From Burkholderiales bacterium (GTDB lineage: Bacteria; Pseudomonadota; Gammaproteobacteria; Burkholderiales; Burkholderiaceae_C), in NCBI GenBank assembly GCA_947453625.1, contig CANGHK010000056.1, forward strand, positions 1 through 32,700: DNA of 32,700 bases. The letters run 5' to 3'. Positions within the stretch are counted from its first letter, which is position 1, and the number at the start of each line of letters is the position of its first letter. Positions 13,260-21,707 of this stretch are shown here, one piece after another. The notes below the pieces were generated by a model. The model worked only from the letters and a program-made list of their open reading frames with translations. It had not been told where the DNA came from and ran no database searches. The translations under genes and the position numbers were made by a program.

Positions 13260-14141
13260 TCAGAGCGCCACCTCGACCCTGTGCTCCCCGGCCGCGACGC
13301 CGGTGACGATGCGCCCGCTCTCGGTGCGCACGCGGGCGGTCTGTCCTTCCAGCCCCGGGCCCAGCGCCTGACCTTCGCTGCTGACGGCGTAGCCCGCGCC
13401 CACCGCGACGATGCGCACCGTGTCGCCGCTGTTGAACCACTGCCGGGTCTTCAGGTCGCCGCGGCGCAGGGATTCGCCGGCTGCCAGGCCGCGCGCCAAG
13501 GTCCGTCCCAGGGCTTGCGGTCCGTCGCTGATGGCCGGATCGGCGCGCTCGGCCAGATCCACCTCGGCAGCCAGCAGGTGGCGCGCGGCCAGCACGGTGC
13601 CCGCCGGCAGCGCGGTGCTGGCCACCAGCGCCGACCCCCACAGGTGCACGGTGATCGGCAGGCTGACGTTCCAGGGCGTGGTGCCCTGGTCGCAGCGCAG
13701 GCCCATACGGGTGCGGCCCAGCGGCCGGGTGCCAGCGGGCAGGTAAGGCCTTATCCGTTGGCAAGGCGCCAGTTTCAGGCGGGGGTCGAGTCGGCCCAGC
13801 ACGACCTCGATCCGCGGCTGCGGCTGGCTGTCGCCCCAGACGATGGCTGCCGCGGCCTGGGCCAGGCGCTTCAACTCGCTGGCCAAGGCATCGGGCAGGG
13901 TGCTGGCCGGTGGACCCCTGTCCGGGGACTGCGCGGCCAGGGCCTGGACAGGCGATGCACCCTCGGCGCCGGCATCGCCAGCGCCCAGCAGGCCCAGCAA
14001 GGCCAGGCACAGCCGCCCCGCCGAGCCGCACGCTTGCCGGTGGAGCGGCCCGTGCTGGTGCGGTCGAGCCGCGCCAACCTCGGCGACCAGGGGCCGGACA
14101 AACTGGCGAGGCAGCGCAGGGGCAAGCGGATAGAGGCTCAT
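13260..14141 (-). CDS. flgA: FlgA, P-ring assembly chaperone
   Basis: A 293-residue FlgA, the periplasmic chaperone that helps FlgI form the flagellar P ring. The C-terminal SAF-type region is clear: LPAGTVLAARHLLAAEVDL, then GRTLARGLAAGESLRRGDL, then WFNSGDTVRIVAVGAGYAVSSEGQALG, ending RTESGRIVTGVA. The secretion signal LCLALLGLLGAGDAGA sits about 45 residues in from the chosen ATG (14141), an unusual position; no ATG or GTG closer to it was found, so the real start may be a rarer codon. A longer open frame to 14861 runs over flgB on the other strand and is not credible. It is divergent from flgB and 149 bp upstream of flgM. Confidence 0.85.
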   Translation of the reverse strand: MSLYPLAPALPRQFVRPLVAEVGAARPHQHGPLHRQACGSAGRLCLALLGLLGAGDAGAEGASPVQALAAQSPDRGPPASTLPDALASELKRLAQAAAAIVWGDSQPQPRIEVVLGRLDPRLKLAPCQRIRPYLPAGTRPLGRTRMGLRCDQGTTPWNVSLPITVHLWGSALVASTALPAGTVLAARHLLAAEVDLAERADPAISDGPQALGRTLARGLAAGESLRRGDLKTRQWFNSGDTVRIVAVGAGYAVSSEGQALGPGLEGQTARVRTESGRIVTGVAAGEHRVEVAL

Positions 14142-14291
14142 GGCCTTGATGCTGAAGCCGAGCGGGCGGTTGCGGTGGTCCGAAATGGACGGCCTTGAGC
14201 CTGTTGTTCGACGGCATGCCGCGGATGCGCCTGCCCACAATCCTTTCACATCGACCCACCCCGGGCTGTGCCAGCGCACAGGAGGCCCCGC

Positions 14292-14702
14292 ATGCAACGT
14301 CTGACCGAAGCACTCGATTTCCAGTCGCAGGCCCTGTTGCTGCGGTCCGAGCGGCAGCGCCTGATCGCCAGCAACATCGCCAACGCCGACACGCCGGGCT
14401 ACCAAGCTCGCGAGATGGACTTTGCCAACGCCTTGCGCCAGGCCACCAGCGCCGCGGGTGCTGGCGGGGGTCTGACCCTGACCCACCCGGCGCACGACGC
14501 CGGCGCGACTGACCTGAGCGATGGACCGGGCCTGCTCTATGCCCGATCCAGCCAGGACTCGATCGACCGCAACACGGTGGACCTGGACCGCGAGCGCGCC
14601 AGCTTCGTCGACAACAGCGTGAAGTACGAGGCCACGCTGCGCTTCATCAACGGCAGCCTGCGTTCGATGCTCGACGCGATGAAGAGCCCGAGCCAGGGCT
14701 GA
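14292..14702 (+). CDS. flgB: FlgB, flagellar proximal rod protein
   Basis: A 136-residue rod protein of the flagellar basal body, exported by the flagellar type III system and assembled in the periplasm. The family N-terminus is present: ALDFQSQALLLRSERQRL, then the rod motif IASNIANADTPGYQAREMDF. The C-terminus SVKYEATLRFINGSLRSML is also typical. ATG 14292 is preceded by AGGAGG (14279-14284), a near-perfect ribosome binding site; the upstream GTG at 14268 lacks one. It heads the flgBCDEF run; the promoter should lie in the 150-bp gap to flgA, where CACAAT (14236-14241) is a weak -10 candidate. Confidence 0.95.
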   Translation: MQRLTEALDFQSQALLLRSERQRLIASNIANADTPGYQAREMDFANALRQATSAAGAGGGLTLTHPAHDAGATDLSDGPGLLYARSSQDSIDRNTVDLDRERASFVDNSVKYEATLRFINGSLRSMLDAMKSPSQG

Positions 14703-14763
14703 TGACCCACGCTGACGCCATGGCCGGCATCCTGCGCGCCCACCACCTGCCCGGAGAACGGCG

Positions 14764-15171
14764 ATGAGCATGTTCAAGATCTTCGATGTCGCGGGCAGCG
14801 CGGCCAGCGCCCAGACCCAGCGCCTGAACGTGGTGGCCAGCAACCTGGCCAACGCCGACACCGTGGCCGGGCCCGACGGCCAGGCCTACAAGGCGCGCCA
14901 GGTGGTGTTCCAGACCCTGCTGATGGGCGAGGCGACCTCCGCTGGCGTCCATGTCAGCAACGTGACCGAGGACAACAACCCCGGTCGCAAAGTGCTCGAC
15001 CCCAAGCATCCGGCGGCCGACGCCCAAGGCTATGTGACTTACAGCAACGTCAGCCCGGTCGACGAGATGGTCAACATGATCTCGGCCTCGCGCTCCTACC
15101 AGAACAACGTCGAGGTGATGAACACCGCCAAGAGCCTGCTGCTGAAGACGCTGCAGATGGGCCAGTCCTGA
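14764..15171 (+). CDS. flgC: FlgC, flagellar proximal rod protein
   Basis: A 135-residue rod protein that stacks with FlgB and FlgF in the periplasmic rod. It starts MSMFKIFDVAGSAASAQTQR and contains LNVVASNLANADTVAGPDG, the rod-hook N-terminal motif. The C-terminal hallmark SNVSPVDEMVNMISASRSYQ is followed by the helical NNVEVMNTAKSLLLKTLQ tail. It begins 61 bp after flgB, with GGAG at about 14755 as ribosome binding site. Confidence 0.95.
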   Translation: MSMFKIFDVAGSAASAQTQRLNVVASNLANADTVAGPDGQAYKARQVVFQTLLMGEATSAGVHVSNVTEDNNPGRKVLDPKHPAADAQGYVTYSNVSPVDEMVNMISASRSYQNNVEVMNTAKSLLLKTLQMGQS

Positions 15172-15195
15172 GCGCCCTGACCACCCGAGCAACCC

Positions 15196-15861
15196 ATGAC
15201 CACCATCACCACCACCAACTCCGGCGTGTCCGGCACCTCGACCACCGCCGGCACCGGCCTGAGCGGCGCCGTGCAGAGCGCGGCCGACATGAGCCAGCAG
15301 TTTCTCAAGCTGCTGGTCACCCAGCTCAAGAACCAGGACCCGCTCAACCCGGTGGACAACGCGCAGATGACCTCGCAGATGGCGCAGATCAGCACCGTCA
15401 GCGGCATCCAGAACCTCAACAGCTCGGTCACCGGCCTGAACACCAGCTTTCTGCAGATGCAGGCCGTCCAGGGCGCGGCACTGGTGGGCCGCAACGTGAC
15501 CTTGCCCGGCAACCAGATCTCGGTCGCCAACGGCGCGGCCAGCGGCAGCTTTTCGGTCAGCGCGGCGGCCGACACCGTCACGGTCGACGTGATCAACCCG
15601 GCCGGCGTCAAGGTGGACTCGCTCAGCCTGGGGGCGCAGACCGCCGGACAGCATGACTTCACCTGGCCCAAGGGCAGCAGCGCCAGCCAGACCGAGGGCT
15701 ACACCTTCAAGGTCATCGCCAGCAGCGGCACCAACGCGGTTGGCAGTACCGCGCTGATGCGAGACACGGTGCAGGCGATCAGCACCACTGGCTCGGCGCT
15801 GACGCTGGAACTGGCGCGCAGCGGCAAGGTGGCCTACACCGCCATCACCGCGATCAACTGA
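15196..15861 (+). CDS. flgD: FlgD, hook-capping protein
   Basis: A 221-residue hook scaffold. FlgD caps the growing hook so that FlgE subunits fold at the tip, then is discarded. The conserved N-terminal region is present: FLKLLVTQLKNQDPLNPVDN, then MTSQMAQISTVSGIQNLN (about 35-80). The C-terminal half holds the Ig-like and tudor-like domains (VDVINPAGVKVDSLSLGAQ, ending KVAYTAITAIN). The first 30 residues are Thr/Ser/Gly-rich and probably unfolded, as in other exported hook proteins. It starts 24 bp after flgC. Confidence 0.94.
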   Translation: MTTITTTNSGVSGTSTTAGTGLSGAVQSAADMSQQFLKLLVTQLKNQDPLNPVDNAQMTSQMAQISTVSGIQNLNSSVTGLNTSFLQMQAVQGAALVGRNVTLPGNQISVANGAASGSFSVSAAADTVTVDVINPAGVKVDSLSLGAQTAGQHDFTWPKGSSASQTEGYTFKVIASSGTNAVGSTALMRDTVQAISTTGSALTLELARSGKVAYTAITAIN

Positions 15862-15958
15862 GCGGGTCCCGCCGCGACTGTGTTCGGCACGGTCATTCCA
15901 CCGGGTGGACGCCTGATCCGCGCCACCCCAGTCCCCGTCTTATCCAAGGAGTATTGCC

Positions 15959-17221
15959 ATGAGTTTCCAAGTAGGTGTCTCCGGACTGAACGCCGCGGGC
16001 CGCAACCTCGACGTGATCGGCAACAACGTCGCCAACGCCAGCACGGTGGGCGCCAAGAGCTCACGCGCCGAGTTTGCCGATGTCTATGCGCGTGCCGCCG
16101 GCGGTGGCTCGGACAACATCGGCCTGGGCGCGACGCTGGCCTCGGTGACCCAGCAGTTTTCCGAAGGCAGCATCTCGGCGACCAACAACGCGATGGACGT
16201 GGCGATCAATGGCGGTGGATTCTTCCAGGTCAAGGACATGAACGGCCTGGTGACCTACACCCGCAACGGCGAGTTCCAGGTCGATAGCGCTGGCTTCATC
16301 ACCAACGCCGGCGGGCTGCGCCTGCTCGGCTACCCGGCCAACAGCCAGGGCGCGCTGATTCCCGGCCAGGCCCAGCCGCTGACGCTGCCCACCGCGGGCA
16401 TCGCGCCGAGCGCGACTTCCAGCGTCAAGCTCCAGCTCAACCTCAACGCCACCGCGTCCGTGACCGACACCGGCGCGACGCCGCCGATCAATTTCAGCGA
16501 TGCCATGACCTACAACAGCGCGACCTCGGTCAACACCTATGACGTCAAGGGCCAGGAAGTGGCGATGACGTATTACTTCCAGAAATCGGCCCAGGACACC
16601 TGGAACGTCTATGCCTCGGCCAATGGCGCGGCGGTCAATCCCGACGGCGCCGGCAACGCGCAGCCCATCACCCAGATGACTTTTCCGACCAATGGCAGCG
16701 CGCCAACGCTGCCGGTCGGCGCGGTCTCGTTCGACGTGCCCGCCAGCACCGGCGCCAATGGCTCGGTCACTGCGCCCATCGTTGGGGTCAAGCTCGACCT
16801 GGGCACCACCACCCAATACGGCGCGGCCTTCGGCGTCACCAATGTCAGCCAGGACGGCTTTCCGCCCGGCCAGCTCAGCTCGATCGCGATCCAGAGCACC
16901 GGCGTCGTGCTGGCGACTTATTCCAGCGGCCAGAGCGCGCCCATAGGCCAGATCGAGATGGCCACCTTCCGCAACATGCAGGGCCTGCTGCCGCTGGGCG
17001 CCAATACCTGGGGCGCGACCTTCAAGTCGGGTGTGCCGATCACCGGCACGCCGGGCTCGGGCAACCTGGGCTCGCTGCAGGCCGGGTCTATCGAGGAGAG
17101 CAATGTCGACCTGACCTCGGAGCTGGTCAACATGATGGTGGCGCAGCGCATCTACCAGGCCAATGCGCAGACCATCAAGACCCAGGACGGCATCATGCAG
17201 ACGCTGGTGAGCATGCGCTGA
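15959..17221 (+). CDS. flgE: FlgE, flagellar hook protein
   Basis: A 420-residue hook subunit, the universal joint between rod and filament. The N-terminal motif MSFQVGVSGLNAAGRNLDVI is followed by GNNVANASTVGAKSSRAEF. The central domain includes NAMDVAINGGGFFQVKD and TYTRNGEFQVDSAGFI, and the C-terminal coiled segment is SNVDLTSELVNMMVAQRIYQ, then ANAQTIKTQDGIMQTL. The length is normal (E. coli 402). AAGGAG at about 15946-15951 is a strong ribosome binding site. The 97-bp gap from flgD holds a small CCACCGGGTGG palindrome (15899-15909). Confidence 0.96.
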   Translation: MSFQVGVSGLNAAGRNLDVIGNNVANASTVGAKSSRAEFADVYARAAGGGSDNIGLGATLASVTQQFSEGSISATNNAMDVAINGGGFFQVKDMNGLVTYTRNGEFQVDSAGFITNAGGLRLLGYPANSQGALIPGQAQPLTLPTAGIAPSATSSVKLQLNLNATASVTDTGATPPINFSDAMTYNSATSVNTYDVKGQEVAMTYYFQKSAQDTWNVYASANGAAVNPDGAGNAQPITQMTFPTNGSAPTLPVGAVSFDVPASTGANGSVTAPIVGVKLDLGTTTQYGAAFGVTNVSQDGFPPGQLSSIAIQSTGVVLATYSSGQSAPIGQIEMATFRNMQGLLPLGANTWGATFKSGVPITGTPGSGNLGSLQAGSIEESNVDLTSELVNMMVAQRIYQANAQTIKTQDGIMQTLVSMR

Positions 17222-17261
17222 GCACGGCGATGCCTGACCACCCCGCGACCCGGGAGCCTGC

Positions 17262-17987
17262 ATGGACCGCGTGATCTACCTTGCGATGGCCGGCGCCAAG
17301 GCCTCGATGCTGCGCCAGGACGTGCTGGCCCACAACCTGGCCAATGCATCGACCACCGGCTTTCGGGCCGAGATGACGGCCTTCCGCGCCGTGCCGGTGC
17401 TGGGCGATGGCGCCAGCACGAGGGTCTACGCGCTCGAGACCACCCCGGGCTACAGCAGCGAGCCCGGACCGGTGGCGGCGACCGACCGCAACCTCGATGT
17501 GGCGATGAAGGGCGACGCCTGGCTGGCGGTGCATGGCGTCGACGGCACCGAGGCCTACACCCGCAACGGCGCGCTCGACGTCAACAGCGAGGGCTTGCTG
17601 GTCACGCGCGGCGGCCAGACCGTGCTGGGCGACGGCGGTCCGCTGACCATCCCGGCCAATGCCCAGGTGCTGATCGGCGCCGACGGCACGGTCAGCGCCA
17701 CCGTCGGCAACGCCAGGCCGCAGGGCGTGGGCCGGCTCAAGCTGGTGACACCCGACGCCCCGCTGTTGCGCGGCGAGGACGGCCTGTTTCGCGCGGCCAC
17801 CGGCGACCTGCCTGCCAACCCGAGCGCCAGGGTGCAGGCCGGGGCGCTGGAAGGCAGCAACGTCAGCCCGGTGGAATCGATGGTGGCGATGATCGCCGCT
17901 GCCCGCCAGTACGAGCAGCAGATGAAGATCCTGTCGACCTCGCAGGACCGCGAGCAGTCGGCGACCAAATTGCTGGCCAACACCTGA
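17262..17987 (+). CDS. flgF: FlgF, proximal rod protein
   Basis: A 241-residue rod protein. It starts MDRVIYLAMAGAKASMLRQD with the motif LAHNLANASTTGFRAEMTAF, shows DVAMKGDAWLAV and AYTRNGALDVNSEGLLV in the middle and ends with SNVSPVESMVAMIAAARQYE. This pattern and length distinguish it from the distal rod protein FlgG further downstream. A strong terminator hairpin follows 45 bp after its stop. Confidence 0.94.
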   Translation: MDRVIYLAMAGAKASMLRQDVLAHNLANASTTGFRAEMTAFRAVPVLGDGASTRVYALETTPGYSSEPGPVAATDRNLDVAMKGDAWLAVHGVDGTEAYTRNGALDVNSEGLLVTRGGQTVLGDGGPLTIPANAQVLIGADGTVSATVGNARPQGVGRLKLVTPDAPLLRGEDGLFRAATGDLPANPSARVQAGALEGSNVSPVESMVAMIAAARQYEQQMKILSTSQDREQSATKLLANT

Positions 17988-18032
17988 CTCGGGCAGGCCC
18001 GCGCAAAGCGTCCCGATCGCTGCCGATGTTCA

Positions 18033-18060
18033 AAAAAGCGCCGCCTCCGCGGCGCTTTTT
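18033..18060 (+). terminator. Rho-independent terminator between flgF and flgG
   Basis: GCGCCGC (18038-18044) and GCGGCGC (18049-18055) form a perfect 7-bp G+C stem with loop CTCC, flanked by AAAAA (18033-18037) and TTTTT (18056-18060). It is thus a textbook intrinsic terminator usable on both strands, within an otherwise continuous flagellar gene run. Confidence 0.85.
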
Positions 18061-18125
18061 GCGTCTTGGATCGACTCGAGATGCCGCCATCATCGACCCA
18101 GATATTTGGCACCTGGAGTGACGCG

Positions 18126-18908
18126 ATGATCCGTTCGCTGTGGATAGCGAAGACCGGCATGGAGGCCCAGCAGACCGCGCTGGACGCGATCTCCAACAAC
18201 TTGGCCAACTCGGGCACCAATGGCTACAAGAGTGGCCATGCGGTGTTCGAGGACTTGATCTACCAGAATCTGCGCCAGGTCGGCGCCAACACGGGCGAGC
18301 AGACGACGCTGCCCACCGGACTTCAGATCGGCCTGGGCGTGCGGCCGGTGGCGCTGGCGCGCAATTTCTCGCAGGGTGGGTTGCAGCAGACCGGCAACAA
18401 CTTCGACCTGGCGGTGCGCGGCAACGGCTTCTTCCAGGTCCAGATGCCCGACGGCACCACGGCCTACACCCGGGACGGCGCGTTCCAGCTCAACTCGCAA
18501 GGCCAATTGGTGACCAACGGTGGCTACCTGGTGCAGCCGACCATCACCATCCCGGCCACTGCGCAGTCGGTGACCATAGGCAATGACGGCGTGGTCAACG
18601 TCTCCATCGCGGGCCAGACCGCGCCGCAGAACGCCGGGCAGTTGCAGATCGCCGCCTTCATCAACACCGGCGGTCTGGAGCCGCGCGGCGAGAACCTGTT
18701 CGGCGAGACCGCTTCATCGGGCACGCCCGCGGTCGGCGCACCGGGCGCCAATGGCCTGGGGCAGGTCACCCAAGGGGCGGTGGAGACCAGCAACGTCAAC
18801 GTGGTGGCCGAGTTGGTCTCGATGATCCAGACCCAGCGCGCCTACGAGCTCAACTCCAAGGCCGTGACCACCTCCGACCAGATGCTGCAGAAGCTGGCGC
18901 AACTGTGA
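18126..18908 (+). CDS. flgG: FlgG, distal rod protein
   Basis: A 260-residue distal rod subunit. It starts [20 protein letters not shown] and has [30 protein letters not shown] and [18 protein letters not shown], the FlgG-specific region. The C-terminus is [20 protein letters not shown], then [19 protein letters not shown]. The frame is open upstream to 18066, but the family start is at 18126, with GGAG about 8-11 nt before it. It lies 66 bp beyond the flgF terminator, so it may need its own promoter or read-through. flgH starts within 3 bp of its stop. Confidence 0.95.
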   Translation: MIRSLWIAKTGMEAQQTALDAISNNLANSGTNGYKSGHAVFEDLIYQNLRQVGANTGEQTTLPTGLQIGLGVRPVALARNFSQGGLQQTGNNFDLAVRGNGFFQVQMPDGTTAYTRDGAFQLNSQGQLVTNGGYLVQPTITIPATAQSVTIGNDGVVNVSIAGQTAPQNAGQLQIAAFINTGGLEPRGENLFGETASSGTPAVGAPGANGLGQVTQGAVETSNVNVVAELVSMIQTQRAYELNSKAVTTSDQMLQKLAQL

Positions 18909-18910
18909 CC

Positions 18911-19621
18911 ATGACTGAATTTTCACCTGTCTCGACGCAAGCGCGCCCGCGTGCAGGACTGGTCGCCGCGGCGCTGCTGACCGTGGCGCTGACCGGCTGC
19001 GAGACCCTGGCCCGGCTGCCGCCGGTCGACCTGGTGCTGCCCACGGCAGCGATGCCGGCGGCAGTGGTGGTGCCGGCGCCACCCAACGGCACCATCTTCC
19101 AGGCCAACCGTTACCGGCCCCTGTTCGAGGACCACCGGGCGCGCATCGTCGGCGACACCGTCACCGTGAGCATCGTCGAGAAGGTCAGCGCCGTGCAGAC
19201 CAGCACCAGCACCATAGACCGCGCCGACACCCTGAGCGCCAGCGTCAGCGCGCTGCCCTTTCTGCGCACCAATGCGCTGACCCGCGCCACCGCCTCGGGC
19301 AGCGACGCCAACAGCTTCTCGGGCAAGGGAACGACGCAGAACAGCAACGACTTCTCGGGCACCATCACCGCCACCGTGGTGCAGGTGCTGGCCAACGGCC
19401 ACCTGGTTGTCGCGGCCGAGAAGCAGATCGGCGTCAACGCCAATGTCGACGTGCTGCGCTTCTCGGGCCAGGTCGATCCGCGCGCGATCGCCCCGGGCAA
19501 CACCGTGCTGAGCACCCAGATCGCCAACGTGCGCATCGAGCAGCGCGGCCGTGGCCAGCAGGCGGAGGCGCAGTCCATGGGCTGGCTGGCGCGCGTCTTC
19601 CAGACCGTAATGCCGTTCTGA
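18911..19621 (+). CDS. flgH: FlgH, flagellar L-ring lipoprotein
   Basis: A 236-residue outer-membrane lipoprotein that forms the L ring around the rod. The lipobox LTGC puts the acylated cysteine at C30, after a hydrophobic stretch GLVAAALLTVALTG. Later family motifs are GTIFQANRYRPLFEDHRARI, VGDTVTVSIVEKVSA, FSGKGTTQNSNDFSGTITA and the C-terminal NVRIEQRGRGQQAEAQSMGW. A GTG at 18905 overlaps the flgG stop and would add two residues; ATG 18911 is preferred. flgI follows after 5 bp. Confidence 0.93.
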   Translation: MTEFSPVSTQARPRAGLVAAALLTVALTGCETLARLPPVDLVLPTAAMPAAVVVPAPPNGTIFQANRYRPLFEDHRARIVGDTVTVSIVEKVSAVQTSTSTIDRADTLSASVSALPFLRTNALTRATASGSDANSFSGKGTTQNSNDFSGTITATVVQVLANGHLVVAAEKQIGVNANVDVLRFSGQVDPRAIAPGNTVLSTQIANVRIEQRGRGQQAEAQSMGWLARVFQTVMPF

Positions 19622-19626
19622 ACGCC

Positions 19627-20778
19627 ATGACCGACCGCCTCATACCCTCACGTTTCAGCCCCGACCGCGTGCTGGGTGCGGTGGTGTGGCTGTGCCTGCT
19701 GGTGGCCAGCGCCGCCATGTGGTGGCCGGCGCAGGCCGCGCGCATCAAGGAGGTGGCCAGCGTGCAGGGCGTGCGGCCCAACCAGCTGACCGGCTTCGGC
19801 CTGGTGTTCGGTCTCGATGGCACCGGCGACCAGGCCACCCAGGCGCCCTACACACCGCAGGCCTTTGCCGCGTTTCTGCAGCAGTCGGGCATCGTGCTGC
19901 CGCCCGGCGCGACGATGCAACCCAAGAACCTGGCGGCGGTGGTCGTCACGGCCGAGCTGCCTGCCTTTGCCCAGCCGGGCCAGCGCATCGATGTCAACGT
20001 GTCCTCGGCCGGCAACGCCAAGAGCCTGCGCGGCGGCCTGCTGCTGGCCACCGCGCTGCGCGGCGCCGATGGCCAGGTCTACGCGCTGGCCCAGGGCAAC
20101 CTGATCGTCGGCGGCGCGGGTGCTGCGGCCGGCGGCAGCAAGGTGCAGATCAACCACCTGGCGGCCGGCCGGGTGCCCGATGGCGCCACAGTCGAGCGCG
20201 CGGTGCCGACCCTGCTGTCGACCCATGGCGTGATGCAGCTCGACCTGCAGTCCAAAGATTTCGCCACCGCCCGCGCGGTGGCGCGGGCCATCAACGACAG
20301 CAAGGGCGATGGCCTGGCGCAGGCCATGGACGGGCGGGTGGTGCGGGTGCGCATGCCGGCCCAGGCGGGCGACCAGGTGGCTTTCCTGGCCGACATCGAG
20401 AACCTCGAGGTCCGGCTCGAGCGGCCCGCCGCCCGGGTGGTGATCAATGCCCGCACCGGTTCGGTGGTGATGAACGACGCGGTCTCGCTCAACAGTTGCG
20501 CGGTGGCCCATGGCGCACTCACCGTCACCGTCAACTCGACGCCGGTGATCAGCCAGCCCACGGCCTTCAGCCAGGGCGGAACGACGGTCAAGGCCGAGAA
20601 GGTCGACATCGCGATCACCCAGCAGGGCGGGGCGCTGATGCAGTTGCCGGCCGGCGCCAAGCTGGCCGACGTGGTGCGAGCGCTCAACACCCTGGGCGCC
20701 TCGCCGCAAGACCTATTGGCGATCCTGCAGGCGCTCAGGAGCGCGGGTGCGCTCAACGCCGAGCTCGAGGTGATCTGA
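19627..20778 (+). CDS. flgI: FlgI, flagellar P-ring protein
   Basis: A 383-residue periplasmic protein that polymerises into the P ring in the peptidoglycan layer, helped by FlgA. The signal peptide covers about 1-38 (VVWLCLLVASAAMWWPAQAA, cut before RIKEV). The mature start RIKEVASVQGVRPNQLTGFG and the GLVFGLDGTGDQ motif are diagnostic. Other conserved parts are ATMQPKNLAAVVVTAELP, VSSAGNAKSLRGG and the C-terminal ADVVRALNTLGASPQDLLAI. The start ATG follows the flgH stop by 5 bp; flgJ starts 2 bp after its stop. Confidence 0.95.
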   Translation: MTDRLIPSRFSPDRVLGAVVWLCLLVASAAMWWPAQAARIKEVASVQGVRPNQLTGFGLVFGLDGTGDQATQAPYTPQAFAAFLQQSGIVLPPGATMQPKNLAAVVVTAELPAFAQPGQRIDVNVSSAGNAKSLRGGLLLATALRGADGQVYALAQGNLIVGGAGAAAGGSKVQINHLAAGRVPDGATVERAVPTLLSTHGVMQLDLQSKDFATARAVARAINDSKGDGLAQAMDGRVVRVRMPAQAGDQVAFLADIENLEVRLERPAARVVINARTGSVVMNDAVSLNSCAVAHGALTVTVNSTPVISQPTAFSQGGTTVKAEKVDIAITQQGGALMQLPAGAKLADVVRALNTLGASPQDLLAILQALRSAGALNAELEVI

Positions 20779-20780
20779 CC

Positions 20781-21689
20781 ATGGCAGCGATTCCGTCCAG
20801 TCTGCTCATGCAAACGCCAGCGCTGCCGCCGCGGGTCAGCAGCGTACGACTGGCCAGTGACGCCACCAGCCTGGACGCCCTGCGAAACAGCGCCGTCCGC
20901 GACCCCAAGGCGGCGGCGCGCGAGACGGCCAATCAGTTCGAGTCGCTGTTCATGGGCCAGTTGCTCAAGAGCATGCGCTCGGCCACCGAGTCGTCGGGGC
21001 TGATGGACAACGCCGGCACCAAGCTGGGCACCGAACTGCTGGACGCCCAGCTCGCAAACAAGATGGCCGGTCGGCCCGGCGGCTTGGCCGACGTCATTGC
21101 GCGCCAGTTGGAACGCCAGATGGGCTTGACGCCGGGGCCGATACCGAGCACCAGCCGATCGAACAATAGCCTGCCCATCGTCAGCGATCCATCGGCCACG
21201 CCCAAGATCCCCGACAAGAGCGCCGCCGGCTTTGTCCAGCAGCATAGCGCTGCCGCCGAGGCCGCAGCGTCGGCCACTGGCATCCCGGCGGCCTTCATGC
21301 TGGCGCAGGCCGCGTTGGAGACCGGCTGGGGCAAGCGCGAGATCGTCGGCCGGGACGGCACACCCAGCCACAACCTGTTCGGCATCAAGGCCGGCGCCAA
21401 TTGGAGCGGGCCGACGGTGGACGTGACGACCACCGAGTATGTCGGCGGCCAGCCGCAGAAGCGGATTCAGTCCTTCCGGGCCTATGCCAGCGACAGCGAA
21501 TCGTTTGCCGACTATGCCAAGCTGATGAAGGACAGCCCGCGCTACGCCGCCGTGGTGGCCGCTGGCGCCGATGCCAAGGGCTTTGCCCAAGGCCTGCAGA
21601 AGGCCGGCTACGCCACCGATCCGGCCTATGCCGACAAGCTGGGCCGGGTGATCAACACCGCGCTGCGGCTGCAGCGCAGCCTGGCCTGA
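20781..21689 (+). CDS. flgJ: FlgJ, rod-cap and peptidoglycan hydrolase
   Basis: A 302-residue two-domain protein. The N-terminal rod-binding part (about 35-110; NQFESLFMGQLLKSMRSA, then DNAGTKLGTELLDAQ) caps the growing rod. The C-terminal glucosaminidase domain (PF01832, about 145-300) opens the peptidoglycan so the rod can pass. The catalytic Glu is E180 in LAQAALETGWGK, and NLFGIKAG and YASDSESFADYAKLM are typical. This dual-domain form is usual in beta- and gammaproteobacteria. The frame is open far upstream, but ATG 20781, 2 bp after flgI, is the family start. Confidence 0.95.
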   Translation: MAAIPSSLLMQTPALPPRVSSVRLASDATSLDALRNSAVRDPKAAARETANQFESLFMGQLLKSMRSATESSGLMDNAGTKLGTELLDAQLANKMAGRPGGLADVIARQLERQMGLTPGPIPSTSRSNNSLPIVSDPSATPKIPDKSAAGFVQQHSAAAEAAASATGIPAAFMLAQAALETGWGKREIVGRDGTPSHNLFGIKAGANWSGPTVDVTTTEYVGGQPQKRIQSFRAYASDSESFADYAKLMKDSPRYAAVVAAGADAKGFAQGLQKAGYATDPAYADKLGRVINTALRLQRSLA

Positions 21690-21707
21690 TAGAGGCTGCG
21701 CGCCGCC

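Noticed and set aside
13260-14861. FlgA frame extended to 533 codons
   Set aside because: The extra 240 codons are antisense to flgB and part of flgC; the flgA start is placed at 14141.
15885-15899. GGCACG-GTCA-TTCC upstream of flgE as a sigma-54 promoter
   Set aside because: The -24 half is good but the invariant GC of the -12 half is missing.
18108-18122. TGGCACC upstream of flgG as a sigma-54 promoter
   Set aside because: No TTGC at the required spacing; only the -24 half resembles the consensus.
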